This document shows, one piece after another, positions 1 to 5,876 of a stretch of 6,881 bases of DNA (its first letter is position 1; every line of letters begins with the position of its first letter). The position numbers were made by a program, and so were the translations under genes. The notes beneath the pieces were generated by a model, which saw only the letters and a program-made list of their open reading frames with translations, made no database searches and had not been told where the DNA came from. The stretch is from assembly GCA_905479965.1 (NCBI GenBank), contig CAJQOR010000466.1, positions 1-6,881 on the forward strand, in the 5' to 3' direction. This DNA comes from an uncultured Rhizobiaceae group bacterium. GTDB lineage: Bacteria > Pseudomonadota > Alphaproteobacteria > Rhizobiales > Rhizobiaceae.

Positions 1-98
1 ATGGCAGCTGCTTAATTTTTGAGATATTAAATCCCGTTGGTGGTCATGTTATCAGCGGGGTTTTCAGCATTTTTGGGAATTCTAGAATAACGCTTAAG
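1..98. repeat. Left arm of perfect 98-bp inverted repeat
   Basis: This arm is the exact reverse complement of 287-384, with no mismatch over 98 bases. It begins with the last four codons and stop of ribN in inverted orientation (Met-Ala-Ala-Ala-stop at 1-15) and continues through a copy of the ribN terminator. Identity breaks at base 99 (T against T at 286), after which only a short patchy resemblance remains. The arm starts at the first base of the window, so the repeat may continue to the left. It interrupts a receiver-domain-like reading frame on the + strand, so I regard this arm, not the right one, as the displaced copy. Whether it is a real rearrangement or an assembly or amplification fold-back cannot be decided from the sequence. 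Confidence 0.97.
33..64 (+). terminator. Inverted copy of the ribN terminator
   Basis: The stem 33-43 pairs with 49-59 (11 pairs including G-U wobbles), the loop is 44-48, and GTTTT follows at 60-64. It is identical to the hairpin downstream of ribN because it lies in the left repeat arm. No gene is visible in front of it in this window other than the copied ribN tail. Confidence 0.35.
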
Positions 99-99
99 T

Positions 100-291
100 C
101 GCAGTCCAGATTTTAACGCTATTCCGGTGATATTGCTCGCCCAAGTGAGTAATACCGGAAATGAGGACATCACAAAAGTGTCTGATCGATGCGTGACCGT
201 GAGTAAACCATTTTGTATTGAGACCATAAAGCCGGCACTTGATAAACTTCTTCCCGCAACATCGCGCGCGCAAACGAGACTTGCGTCTTAA
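100..291 (+). pseudogene. C-terminal fragment of a response-regulator receiver domain (5' end missing)
   Basis: Reading + from 100 gives an open frame of 63 residues to TAA at 289-291, with no plausible start. It resembles the last third of a CheY-like receiver domain: IPVILL (residues 8-13) fits beta 4, then about 21 residues on comes VSKPF with the near-invariant Lys-Pro of beta 5, then a helix (IETIKPALDKLL) like alpha 5. The usual Thr/Ser at the end of beta 4 is not evident, so phosphorylation chemistry may be altered. The phosphoacceptor Asp and N-terminal two thirds would lie upstream, but there the inverted left repeat arm takes over and the frame hits a stop at 88-90. The gene is convergent with ribN. 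It could be a single-domain regulator or the tail of a hybrid kinase. The truncation may be an assembly effect rather than a true pseudogene. Confidence 0.55.
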
Positions 292-384
292 GCGTTATTC
301 TAGAATTCCCAAAAATGCTGAAAACCCCGCTGATAACATGACCACCAACGGGATTTAATATCTCAAAAATTAAGCAGCTGCCAT
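287..384. repeat. Right arm of perfect 98-bp inverted repeat
   Basis: This is the reverse complement of 1-98. Here the sequence fits its surroundings: it holds the stop of the receiver-domain-like frame (289-291), the convergent intergenic space with a terminator, and the last four codons of ribN (from 384 down to 370). It therefore looks like the original copy. The arm ends inside ribN, with no terminal motif or target-site duplication that would mark a transposon end. Confidence 0.97.
321..352 (-). terminator. Rho-independent terminator downstream of ribN
   Basis: On the minus strand, 18 bases after the ribN stop, CCCGTTGGTGG (352-342) can pair with TTATCAGCGGG (336-326) around the 5-base loop 341-337. 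The 11-pair stem uses several G-U wobbles and is followed by GTTTTC (325-320). The wobbles become A-C mismatches on the + strand, and no U-run follows there, so the hairpin is directional and serves ribN. The U-run is short, so efficiency is uncertain. Confidence 0.5.
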
Positions 385-1272
385 TTTGACATTTGGTGCG
401 GGCTTCATCTCATTTTTTAGCAAGTAGAAGGACGCCAGAACAATCATCAATGTGCCAATCCACATCGCACCAGTTGGCAAGAAACCGAAGGCAAGCCATC
501 CAAGAACGACATTCATCGGTAGTTTTAAATGATCAAATGGCTGCAGGTATGCGGCATCAGCAATCGAATAAGCTTTTGCCAATGAGAACTGAGCTATCGT
601 GGTTAAAACACCCGTGAGTGCGACCAGCCAAATTGCGTTGCTTGATGAAATGGTAAAACCTGCATCTAGCGCTAGCACTGCGTTAATGGGCGCCAGTAAA
701 ACCAGCAGATAAAATGTCAGTGTTTGAGGCTTTTCAAACCGTGTTAAATATTTCGTCATCAAGCTTGAAAGTGCCCAGAAAAATGCGGCTGCTATTGGAA
801 ACAATGTCGCCAAGTGAAATTGATCTGACCAGGGTTCAAGAATGATCATCCCCCCGCAAAAACCAAATAAAACGGCAAACCATCTTTGCATGCTCACTGC
901 TTCACCCAAGAAAATCCGTGCGCCAATTGTTACGAAAAACGGGGATGTCATGATCAAGGCAATCGCTTGCCAAATGGGGACATGTGCAAGACCCATGACC
1001 CATAACTGGACGCCAATTGCCGCAAAGGCAACACGCAGGACGTGCCATAGAGGGCGTGATGTTTTGCCGTCCTGAAGTTTCCTTAAAATCCACGGCAAGC
1101 TAAATGCAAGCGCAATTAGATATTGCCAGAACACGATTGTTGTCGAGCTTTGCCCCATCTGCATGGTGAGAGATTGCAAAAGCGTATTGATAATGGCAAA
1201 AATGGCGCCAGCAAGCACCATATAAAATGCACCTTTAAAGGCACTGTTATTTTGAAAATTTAACTGAGTCAT
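370..1272 (-). CDS. ribN: Riboflavin importer RibN, DMT/EamA family
   Basis: This is a 300-residue inner-membrane protein with about ten hydrophobic helices in two EamA repeats (roughly residues 12-145 and 155-290). Typical EamA sequence includes FLGEAVSMQRW at 121-131 and the region AYLQPFDHLKLP at 241-252. EamA proteins carry many substrates, but this gene sits directly behind a complete FMN riboswitch. That arrangement marks RibN, the riboflavin transporter known from rhizobia and Vibrio, which brings in riboflavin for FMN and FAD synthesis. The ATG at 1272 was chosen because AGAAAGGA lies 8 bases upstream; an in-frame TTG at 1299 would put that SD inside the gene. It is transcribed alone, with its own leader and a terminator after it. 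Its last four codons are duplicated in inverted orientation at the window start. The family is certain; the substrate is inferred from the riboswitch. Confidence 0.85.
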   Translation of the reverse strand: MTQLNFQNNSAFKGAFYMVLAGAIFAIINTLLQSLTMQMGQSSTTIVFWQYLIALAFSLPWILRKLQDGKTSRPLWHVLRVAFAAIGVQLWVMGLAHVPIWQAIALIMTSPFFVTIGARIFLGEAVSMQRWFAVLFGFCGGMIILEPWSDQFHLATLFPIAAAFFWALSSLMTKYLTRFEKPQTLTFYLLVLLAPINAVLALDAGFTISSSNAIWLVALTGVLTTIAQFSLAKAYSIADAAYLQPFDHLKLPMNVVLGWLAFGFLPTGAMWIGTLMIVLASFYLLKNEMKPAPNVKMAAA

Positions 1273-1280
1273 GAGCGTTA

Positions 1281-1320
1281 TCCTTTCTGTTGCGCACAAG
1301 ACTCAAGGCAAACAGGAAAG
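1281..1320 (-). promoter_or_regulatory. ribN SD and SD-masking stem (putative FMN expression platform)
   Basis: The minus-strand SD AGAAAGGA (1288-1281) lies 8 bases before the ribN ATG. The sequence AACAGAAAG (1291-1283) can pair with CTTTCCTGTT (1320-1311) with one bulged C: five pairs, the bulge, then four pairs. This would bury the SD. It suggests translational control by the upstream FMN aptamer. The pairing is seen by eye; its energy and its competition with the aptamer were not calculated. Confidence 0.45.
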
Positions 1321-1322
1321 AC

Positions 1323-1350
1323 CACACATACTGACCCACCAGTATATGTG
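1323..1350 (-). promoter_or_regulatory. Hairpin between FMN aptamer and ribN
   Basis: On the minus strand CACATATACTG (1350-1340) pairs with CAGTATGTGTG (1333-1323) around a 6-base loop: 11 pairs including one G-U. It starts 8 bases after the aptamer. No U-run follows, so it is not a standard terminator; it may be part of the expression platform or a spacer that positions the SD-masking stem. Confidence 0.55.
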
Positions 1351-1358
1351 CTTCACCC

Positions 1359-1497
1359 GCTCTCTTCCATCCGGACTATAACCGTCGGCTTTGGAATTTC
1401 ACCAAATCTGCTGACCTTGTAACTTCCGATACAAGCGCTCGCGGGCTTTCAAATAAATGATTACCGCCGGTGGGGAATTTCGCCCCGCCCTGAGAAC
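1359..1497 (-). ncRNA. FMN riboswitch (RFN element)
   Basis: Read on the minus strand, the conserved RFN blocks appear in order: AGGGCGGGG, CCCCACCGGCGGTAAT, AGCCCGCGAGCGC, a variable stem, GGTCAGCAGATTTGGTG with its partner CCAAAGCCGACGG, then AGTCCGGATGGAAGAGAG. Closing stem P1 is GTTCTC (1497-1492) with GAGAGC (1364-1359), six pairs with one wobble. The aptamer binds FMN and usually represses riboflavin synthesis or uptake genes when FMN is plentiful. The next gene on the same strand is ribN, 86 bases beyond. No intrinsic terminator follows, so control of translation through the SD-masking stem is the likely mode. The identification of the aptamer is firm. Confidence 0.96.
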
Positions 1498-1505
1498 AGA
1501 GGCAA

Positions 1506-1532
1506 ATAATCACAAAGATGATCAGAAGGCAA
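1506..1532 (-). promoter_or_regulatory. Possible extended -10 promoter of ribN leader
   Basis: On the minus strand, TTGCCT (1532-1527) is followed after 15 bases by GATTAT (1511-1506), with TGT in front of it as an extended -10. Transcription would start near 1499, just at the 5' end of the FMN aptamer, which is the main support. The hexamers match only 4 of 6 each and the spacing is short. Confidence 0.35.
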
Positions 1533-1565
1533 GAAAGGAATGTGTGTATGGAGAATGAGTGATGA

Positions 1566-1964
1566 TTACCGCTGAAGCGTGAGTAAATTTGAACTGCTTT
1601 TTTCAAAGCCGTATTTTTCATAAAACGGCGCTATATGATCAGGACAATAAAGCTCAAAGCTTTTCACCTTGGACAAGGCACTGTGGTTCATAACCTGATC
1701 GAGCATTATGCGACCCAACCCCTGCCCACGATGTGAGGTTTTGATGATGAGATCAAAGATGATCGCTTTAAATGTATAATCAGAAAGGACCCGCGAACAG
1801 GCTATAAGTTCATTGTCATCTGAAACGCATCCGAACACTAAGTCAGAGTTGTCGAACGCGGATATGACATTCTCAAACGAACGCCCCCTCGTCCACCATT
1901 CCCGTTTGTAAAGTTCAAACAATTGGTCCTGAAACTCACCATCGAATGTATCCACCCAATGCAT
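1566..1964 (-). CDS. GNAT-family N-acetyltransferase
   Basis: This 132-residue protein has the GNAT fold. Motif A for acetyl-CoA is seen at residues 79-84 (RGQGLG, preceded by the beta-4 stretch IIFDLIIKTSH), and motif B at 114-120 (FYEKYGF). It should move an acetyl group from acetyl-CoA to an amine, but nothing in the sequence shows the substrate; a small molecule or a protein N-terminus are both possible. Its ATG directly follows the stop of the hydroxy-acid dehydrogenase gene (TAAATG) and has only a weak SD, so it is probably translated by coupling as the last gene of the nrnC operon. The 68 bases between its stop and the FMN aptamer hold no clear terminator. The length is normal for a minimal GNAT domain. 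Confidence 0.85.
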   Translation of the reverse strand: MHWVDTFDGEFQDQLFELYKREWWTRGRSFENVISAFDNSDLVFGCVSDDNELIACSRVLSDYTFKAIIFDLIIKTSHRGQGLGRIMLDQVMNHSALSKVKSFELYCPDHIAPFYEKYGFEKSSSNLLTLQR

Positions 1965-3110
1965 TTATCTAAATCTTAAATTATCACGCGACAGATCCGA
2001 TATCGATGAGCACCCCATGAGCTTCATATCGCGCTCAAGCTCAGCTTTCATCTGTCCAAGCGCGCGATCTACCCCGGGCCTGCCTGCGGCGGCGAGCGGG
2101 TATAAATAATAACGCCCAAGCCCAACTGCCTTTGCTCCCAATGACAGTGCTTTTAAAACATGTGTGCCGCGTTGCACACCACTGTCCATGATCACATCGA
2201 TCTTGTCGCCAACTGCATCAACGATCTCTGCAAGCTGATCAAACGGACTACGTGAGCCATCAAGTTGACGTCCCCCATGATTGGATAAAATGATCCCTGT
2301 ACAGCCAATATCAACAGCCCTTTTTGCATCTTCAACTGTCATGATACCTTTAAGGCAAAACTGTCCATCCCAAAGCTTGACCATTTCGGCGACATCGTGC
2401 CAATTCATTGATGGGTCGAGCATATCGGTGAAATATTTGCCAATAGACACCGCGCCTCCACTCATATCCACATGGCTATCGAGCTGCGGCAAGGCAAAGC
2501 TTTCATGGGTCACATAATTGATGCCCCACATCGGCTTAATGGCAAATTGCAACATCCCTTCTAAGGTTAGTTGAAAGGGGATGGAAAATCCGGTGCGTAA
2601 ATCGCGCTCACGATTACCGCCGGTAATCGAGTCCACCGTTAGCATCATAACATTGACACCAATGTCTTTCGCACGTTGCATCATCGCGGTGTTCAAGCCA
2701 CGATCTTTGTGGAAATAAAATTGATAAACTTGCGGATTGTCATGTGCTTTACGCACCTCTTCAAGGCTCACAGTCCCAAGCGATGATACACCAAACATCG
2801 TTCCATATTTCGCCGCTGCCGCTGCCACCGCGCGTTCACCATCATGATGGAACAATCGTTGCAGCGCAGTTGGTGAGCAATAAACTGGCATGTCCAATTT
2901 CTGACCCATCACTTCAACAGACATATCAATGTCGCTGACACCGGTTAAGACGCTTGGTAAAAGATCACAGTCGTCGAACGATGACGTATTTCTGCGATAC
3001 GTCGCCTCGTCATCAGCCGCGCCATCGATATAGTTGAAGATTGGTGATGGAAGGCGCTTCTTCGCAAGCTTCCGAAAATCATGGAAATTATGGCAATCTG
3101 ACAATCGCAT
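1965..3110 (-). CDS. FMN-dependent alpha-hydroxy-acid dehydrogenase (LldD-like)
   Basis: This 381-residue TIM-barrel enzyme oxidises an (S)-2-hydroxy acid to the 2-oxo acid using FMN. Family residues are all visible: Tyr27 (YIDGAADDEAT), Tyr132 (YQFYFHKDR), Asp160 and Arg169 (LTVD...RERDLR), Lys254 (CLKG), and the active-site His278 with Arg281 in SNHGGRQLDGSRSP. The FMN-phosphate region follows (DSGVQRGTHVLKALSLGA, 309-326; LGR, 331-333). Length matches LldD and glycolate-oxidase relatives. L-lactate is the most likely substrate, but glycolate, mandelate or longer hydroxy acids cannot be excluded, so no symbol is given. It lies 38 bases downstream of nrnC and abuts the GNAT gene, which suggests one operon. 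The SD is weak (AGG about 7 bases before ATG). An FMN enzyme next to an FMN-controlled riboflavin importer makes functional sense, but the link is inferred. Confidence 0.9.
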   Translation of the reverse strand: MRLSDCHNFHDFRKLAKKRLPSPIFNYIDGAADDEATYRRNTSSFDDCDLLPSVLTGVSDIDMSVEVMGQKLDMPVYCSPTALQRLFHHDGERAVAAAAAKYGTMFGVSSLGTVSLEEVRKAHDNPQVYQFYFHKDRGLNTAMMQRAKDIGVNVMMLTVDSITGGNRERDLRTGFSIPFQLTLEGMLQFAIKPMWGINYVTHESFALPQLDSHVDMSGGAVSIGKYFTDMLDPSMNWHDVAEMVKLWDGQFCLKGIMTVEDAKRAVDIGCTGIILSNHGGRQLDGSRSPFDQLAEIVDAVGDKIDVIMDSGVQRGTHVLKALSLGAKAVGLGRYYLYPLAAAGRPGVDRALGQMKAELERDMKLMGCSSISDLSRDNLRFR

Positions 3111-3148
3111 TTAAAAACCTAACTTATATTTTGTTGAACGATTAAGAC

Positions 3149-3772
3149 TTAACTATGAGCGAAGATATCACTATCTTCCCAACCCATAAGATCAAGTTTT
3201 GCCCTGGTGGGGAGGAATTCAAAGCAAGCCTTTGCTTGATCAAGACGATCTTCTCGTTCCAAATTAGCCATCATCTTATCGCGCAAAGCATGCAAGTGCA
3301 AAACATCTGAAGCGGCATAAGCAAGCTGAGCATCGGTGAGTTTTTCCGCCGCCCAATCTGATGATTGTTGATGCTTGGATAATTCCACACTTAACAACTC
3401 TCGGCAGACATCTTTCAAGCCATGACGATCTGTATAGGTGCGCGTGAGCTTTGAGGCTATTTTAGTGCAGAAAACAGGCGAACACGTGACACCAAATGTG
3501 TGATATAAAACAGCAACATCGAAACGACCGTAGTGAAACAATTTTATTTTGCTTTGATCTTCTAAAAGGGTGACAAGATTTGGCGCCTCTTTCTGGCCTT
3601 TCGCAATCTGGATAACATCTGCAGTGCCATCACCTGAGGATAATTGCACGACGCATAACCGATCTCTGCGCGGAATGAGCCCTAAAGTTTCGGTATCGAT
3701 TGCGATATCTCCCTTGTAGCGCGCGGCAGCTTGTGTGGAAATATCGCCTTTATGCAATCGAATATTTGTCAT
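3149..3772 (-). CDS. nrnC: NrnC, short RNase D-like oligoribonuclease
   Basis: This 207-residue 3'-5' exonuclease is of the DEDDy class. The acidic residues are visible: Asp26 and Glu28 (DTET), Asp85 (FHYGRFDVAVL), and Tyr152 with Asp156 (YAASDVLHLHAL). It lacks the HRDC domains of RNase D (about 370 residues) and has the NrnC layout throughout, including FCTKIASKLTRTYTDRHGLK and the C-terminal FLPTRAKLDL...DIFAHS. NrnC degrades very short RNAs, such as the dinucleotides left by mRNA decay and pGpG from cyclic-di-GMP, in Alphaproteobacteria that lack Orn. The ATG at 3772 is preferred over an adjacent in-frame TTG at 3775. It is the first gene of the minus-strand operon and is divergent from the thi operon. 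A possible promoter (TTCAAA, 17 bases, TAGACT; about 3833-3805) is weak. It is often annotated simply as ribonuclease D. Confidence 0.93.
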   Translation of the reverse strand: MTNIRLHKGDISTQAAARYKGDIAIDTETLGLIPRRDRLCVVQLSSGDGTADVIQIAKGQKEAPNLVTLLEDQSKIKLFHYGRFDVAVLYHTFGVTCSPVFCTKIASKLTRTYTDRHGLKDVCRELLSVELSKHQQSSDWAAEKLTDAQLAYAASDVLHLHALRDKMMANLEREDRLDQAKACFEFLPTRAKLDLMGWEDSDIFAHS

Positions 3773-3878
3773 CAAAGTCTCGTTTTTTGCAGAATCACTT
3801 TGTAATCAGTCTAGTCCAATCACAAGCAAGTTTGAACCATTGCATTTTATTTCGATCTGCACTATGTGTCGATTATTC

Positions 3879-3973
3879 ACCGTTGGGGTGCCTTTGTTTC
3901 GCAACTAAGGCTGAGAGGCGTTTTTCGCTAACCCATCGAACCTGATCCGGGCAATTCCGGCGGAGGGAACGGT
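3879..3973 (+). ncRNA. TPP riboswitch (THI element)
   Basis: The conserved THI-box segments are present in order: GGGGTGCC (3885-3892), GGCTGAGAGG, AACCC, GAACCTGATCCGGGCAATTC, and CGGCGGAGGGAAC. P1 is a perfect six-pair stem, ACCGTT (3879-3884) with AACGGT (3968-3973). The CTGAGA and CCTGAT motifs that hold the pyrimidine and pyrophosphate ends of TPP are intact. It lies 78 bases upstream of thiD and should repress the thi operon when TPP is plentiful. A promoter just ahead is not convincing: TTGCAT, 17 bases, TATGTG at 3840-3868 is the best I see. Confidence 0.96.
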
Positions 3974-4045
3974 CATCGCTATCTTTATATAAAGCGCAAA
4001 GACCCCCCAAAGCTGAAATGTCTGGACAAGACAATTTGGTAGGGG
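3971..4045 (+). promoter_or_regulatory. TPP riboswitch expression platform masking the thiD SD
   Basis: Two exclusive folds are visible. In the masking fold, CCCC (4003-4006) pairs with GGGG of the SD (4042-4045), and CCAAA (4007-4011) with TTTGG (4035-4039). A nested stem TGTCT/AGACA (4019-4023 with 4029-4033) closes the hairpin, and only T4040 and A4041 are bulged. In the alternative fold, GGTC (3971-3974) pairs with GACC (4001-4004), with CGCT/AGCG (3977-3980 with 3993-3996) inside it. That fold would break both aptamer stem P1 and the base of the masking stem. TPP binding should therefore favour masking and stop thiD translation. This was seen by eye without energy calculation. Confidence 0.6.
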
Positions 4046-4054
4046 AAAAACGTG
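4041..4054 (+). promoter_or_regulatory. thiD ribosome binding site and GTG start
   Basis: The strong SD AGGGG (4041-4045) stands 6 bases before GTG at 4052. The spacing decides for this GTG; it leaves the AGSDSGGGAG motif at residues 9-18, where the family has it. The SD is the piece masked in the riboswitch hairpin. Confidence 0.85.
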
Positions 4055-4864
4055 ACTGCAATAGCGATGACAATTGCCGGATCTGATAGTGGCGGCGGTG
4101 CAGGCATTCAGGCCGATTTAAAGGCATTTTCTGCGCTTGGCGTTTATGGCGCGAGCGTGATTACTGCGATCACTGCGCAAAACACAAAAGCTGTAACCGC
4201 CGTTGAAGAGATCTCACCCAATGTGGTGTCTGCACAAATTGAAACGGTGCTTGAGGATTTGGATGTTGATGCCATTAAAATTGGCATGCTGTCATCTCCT
4301 GAGATTATTCACGCGGTCGCTTCGTCTTTAAAGAACATTGATATCCCGATTGTTTTAGATCCTGTCATGGTTGCGAAATCCGGTGATGCTTTGTTGCGTG
4401 AAGAAGCAATTTCTGCGCTGAAAGAAACGCTATTACCGCTTGCAACACTCCTCACGCCTAATCTACCAGAAGCTGCTAAGATATTGGCAACGACACAGGC
4501 TGAAAACCCCATGCAGATGGCGTTTCAGGGAAGCGATCTTTTAGCTATGGGTCCAAAAGCTATTTTGATGAAGGGTGGTCATAGCGATGATGACATCTGC
4601 ACTGACCTTTTAATTGGAACCACTGCTGAACCTATCTCGTTTGAAGCGCAACGCATTGATACGAAAAACACCCATGGCACAGGTTGCACGTTATCGTCTT
4701 CTATCGCTGCATGTCTTGCGCAAGGGCTTGAGATAGAAGATGCAGTAGGTCGCGCGCATCAATATTTACAGGGCGCAATCCGCGCCAGTGATCAAATAAA
4801 AATTGGTTTGGGCCATGGCCCTGTGCACCATTTTTACGCGCTATGGGGCTCAGATGATGACTGA
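4052..4864 (+). CDS. thiD: Hydroxymethylpyrimidine/phosphomethylpyrimidine kinase ThiD
   Basis: This 270-residue cytosolic ribokinase-fold enzyme phosphorylates HMP to HMP-P and then HMP-PP, the pyrimidine precursor of thiamin. Visible motifs are AGSDSGGGAGIQADLKA (9-25), Gln43 in AQNT that contacts the pyrimidine, VLDPVMVAKSGDALL (101-115), TPNLPEA (135-141), Lys174 in LMKGGHS, and the anion-hole NTHGTGCT (206-213) with Cys212. Length is normal for a single-domain ThiD, with no ThiE or TenA fusion. It starts with GTG behind the TPP riboswitch and is the first gene of the thi operon; its end overlaps thiO by 8 bases. Having thiD first, with thiC not in view, differs from the common thiC-first layout. 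A pyridoxal kinase is unlikely given the riboswitch and neighbours. Confidence 0.96.
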   Translation: MTAIAMTIAGSDSGGGAGIQADLKAFSALGVYGASVITAITAQNTKAVTAVEEISPNVVSAQIETVLEDLDVDAIKIGMLSSPEIIHAVASSLKNIDIPIVLDPVMVAKSGDALLREEAISALKETLLPLATLLTPNLPEAAKILATTQAENPMQMAFQGSDLLAMGPKAILMKGGHSDDDICTDLLIGTTAEPISFEAQRIDTKNTHGTGCTLSSSIAACLAQGLEIEDAVGRAHQYLQGAIRASDQIKIGLGHGPVHHFYALWGSDDD

Positions 4865-5876
4865 TATCACCATACTAGGTGCAGGCGTTTTGGGCTTAAG
4901 TATCGCGACTGAAGTTTCAGCGCGCGGTGGCCGGGTGAGCATTCTAGATCCCAATGGCACGCCGGGACCACATGGTTGCTCCTGGTGGGCAGGCGGAATG
5001 CTGGCGCCATTTTGTGAAGGTGAAAGCGCAGAAGAACCCGTCGTGCGGCTTGGACAAGATGCAATTTCTTGGTGGCAGGAGAAAGGCGCTGAGATCACCT
5101 TTCATGGTTCAATGGTTGTCGCTCAGAACCGTGACATCAAAGAACTTGCGCGCTTTGGCAGGCGCACATCAAACTTTGAAGAAATTGGAACTGATAAAAT
5201 CTCAGAATTAGAGCCTGACCTTGAAGGGCGCTATCGAAAAGCGCTTTACTTTCCAACAGAGGCGCATCTTGCACCACGACAGGCGCTTGATACGCTCGTT
5301 ACAAATTTGAAACTCAAGGACATTGAGGTTCAGACAACGGGCAAACCAGATGCCAAATCGACGATCATTGATTGCCGTGGGCTAGCTGCGCAAGATCAAC
5401 TGCCTGATCTACGCGGGGTCAAAGGCGAGATGCTGATTTTGCATTGTCCTGATCTTGATTTGAAACGCCCTATTCGATTGTTGCACCCAAGAATTCCACT
5501 TTACATTGTTCCGCGGGGCAATGGGATTTATATGCTTGGCGCAACGATGATTGAAGCGGGTGAACGCACACGCATTACAGCACGTTCTATGCTTGAAATG
5601 CTCACTGCAGCTTATGCATTGCATCCAAGTTTTGGCGAAGCTGAAATTTTAGAAATCGGTGTTGATGCCCGTCCCGCATTTGCCGATAATTTGCCGCGTA
5701 TTCGCCATGAGGGACATACAATTTATGCCAATGGCCTTTATCGCCATGGCTATTTACTCGCGCCATCTGTCGCACAACAAGTTGCAAACTATTTGTTTGA
5801 TGGCAAACGGCCTGAATTTGCCGATCAAAATATGCCCAACTCCAAAGATGAGGTACATCATGACCATTGTGCTTAA
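4857..5876 (+). CDS. thiO: Glycine oxidase ThiO
   Basis: This 339-residue FAD-dependent amine oxidase of the DAO family converts glycine to iminoglycine (dehydroglycine), the N-C donor for the thiazole ring. The FAD-binding GAGVLG lies at residues 8-13, with acidic Asp31 ending beta 2. CSWWAGGMLAPFCE (41-54) is typical of ThiO. Further family blocks are RGVKGEML (186-193), PRGNGIYMLGATMIEAGE (219-236), ARPAFADNLPRI (271-282) and GLYRHGYLLAP (293-303). ATG at 4857 is chosen; ATG at 4854 directly before it is equally possible, while a TTG at 4803 would extend far into thiD. It overlaps thiD by 8 bases and thiS by 17, indicating coupled translation. Aerobes use ThiO in place of the radical tyrosine lyase ThiH, so the organism makes thiazole with oxygen. 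Confidence 0.94.
   Translation: MTDITILGAGVLGLSIATEVSARGGRVSILDPNGTPGPHGCSWWAGGMLAPFCEGESAEEPVVRLGQDAISWWQEKGAEITFHGSMVVAQNRDIKELARFGRRTSNFEEIGTDKISELEPDLEGRYRKALYFPTEAHLAPRQALDTLVTNLKLKDIEVQTTGKPDAKSTIIDCRGLAAQDQLPDLRGVKGEMLILHCPDLDLKRPIRLLHPRIPLYIVPRGNGIYMLGATMIEAGERTRITARSMLEMLTAAYALHPSFGEAEILEIGVDARPAFADNLPRIRHEGHTIYANGLYRHGYLLAPSVAQQVANYLFDGKRPEFADQNMPNSKDEVHHDHCA

Noticed and set aside
27..227. 66-residue minus-strand reading frame
   Set aside because: It runs antisense to the receiver-like frame, crosses the left-arm junction, and has no recognisable domain or SD.
1..384. Inverted repeat as a MITE or insertion sequence
   Set aside because: The spacer reads as a receiver-domain tail, no transposase fragment is present, the right arm ends inside ribN codons, and no target-site duplication is visible.
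1273..1299. TTG start at 1299 for ribN
   Set aside because: It would place the SD AGAAAGGA inside the coding region; ATG at 1272 has the right spacing.
1376..1621. 81-residue minus-strand reading frame
   Set aside because: It lies over the FMN riboswitch and the end of the GNAT gene; the RNA structure explains the region.
3983..3994. 12-base palindrome CTTTATATAAAG as an operator site
   Set aside because: It sits inside the TPP riboswitch expression platform, where it is better explained as the top of the alternative hairpin; no regulator is suggested by it.
3873..4127. 84-residue minus-strand reading frame over the thi leader
   Set aside because: It is antisense to the TPP riboswitch and the start of thiD, with no domain.
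4803..4853. TTG start at 4803 for thiO
   Set aside because: It would add 18 residues overlapping thiD ahead of the FAD-binding GAGVLG, which normally lies within the first ten or so residues.
5659..5859. N-terminal extension of thiS
   Set aside because: The extension is a shifted-frame reading of thiO; ThiS proteins are about 65 residues, as from ATG at 5860.
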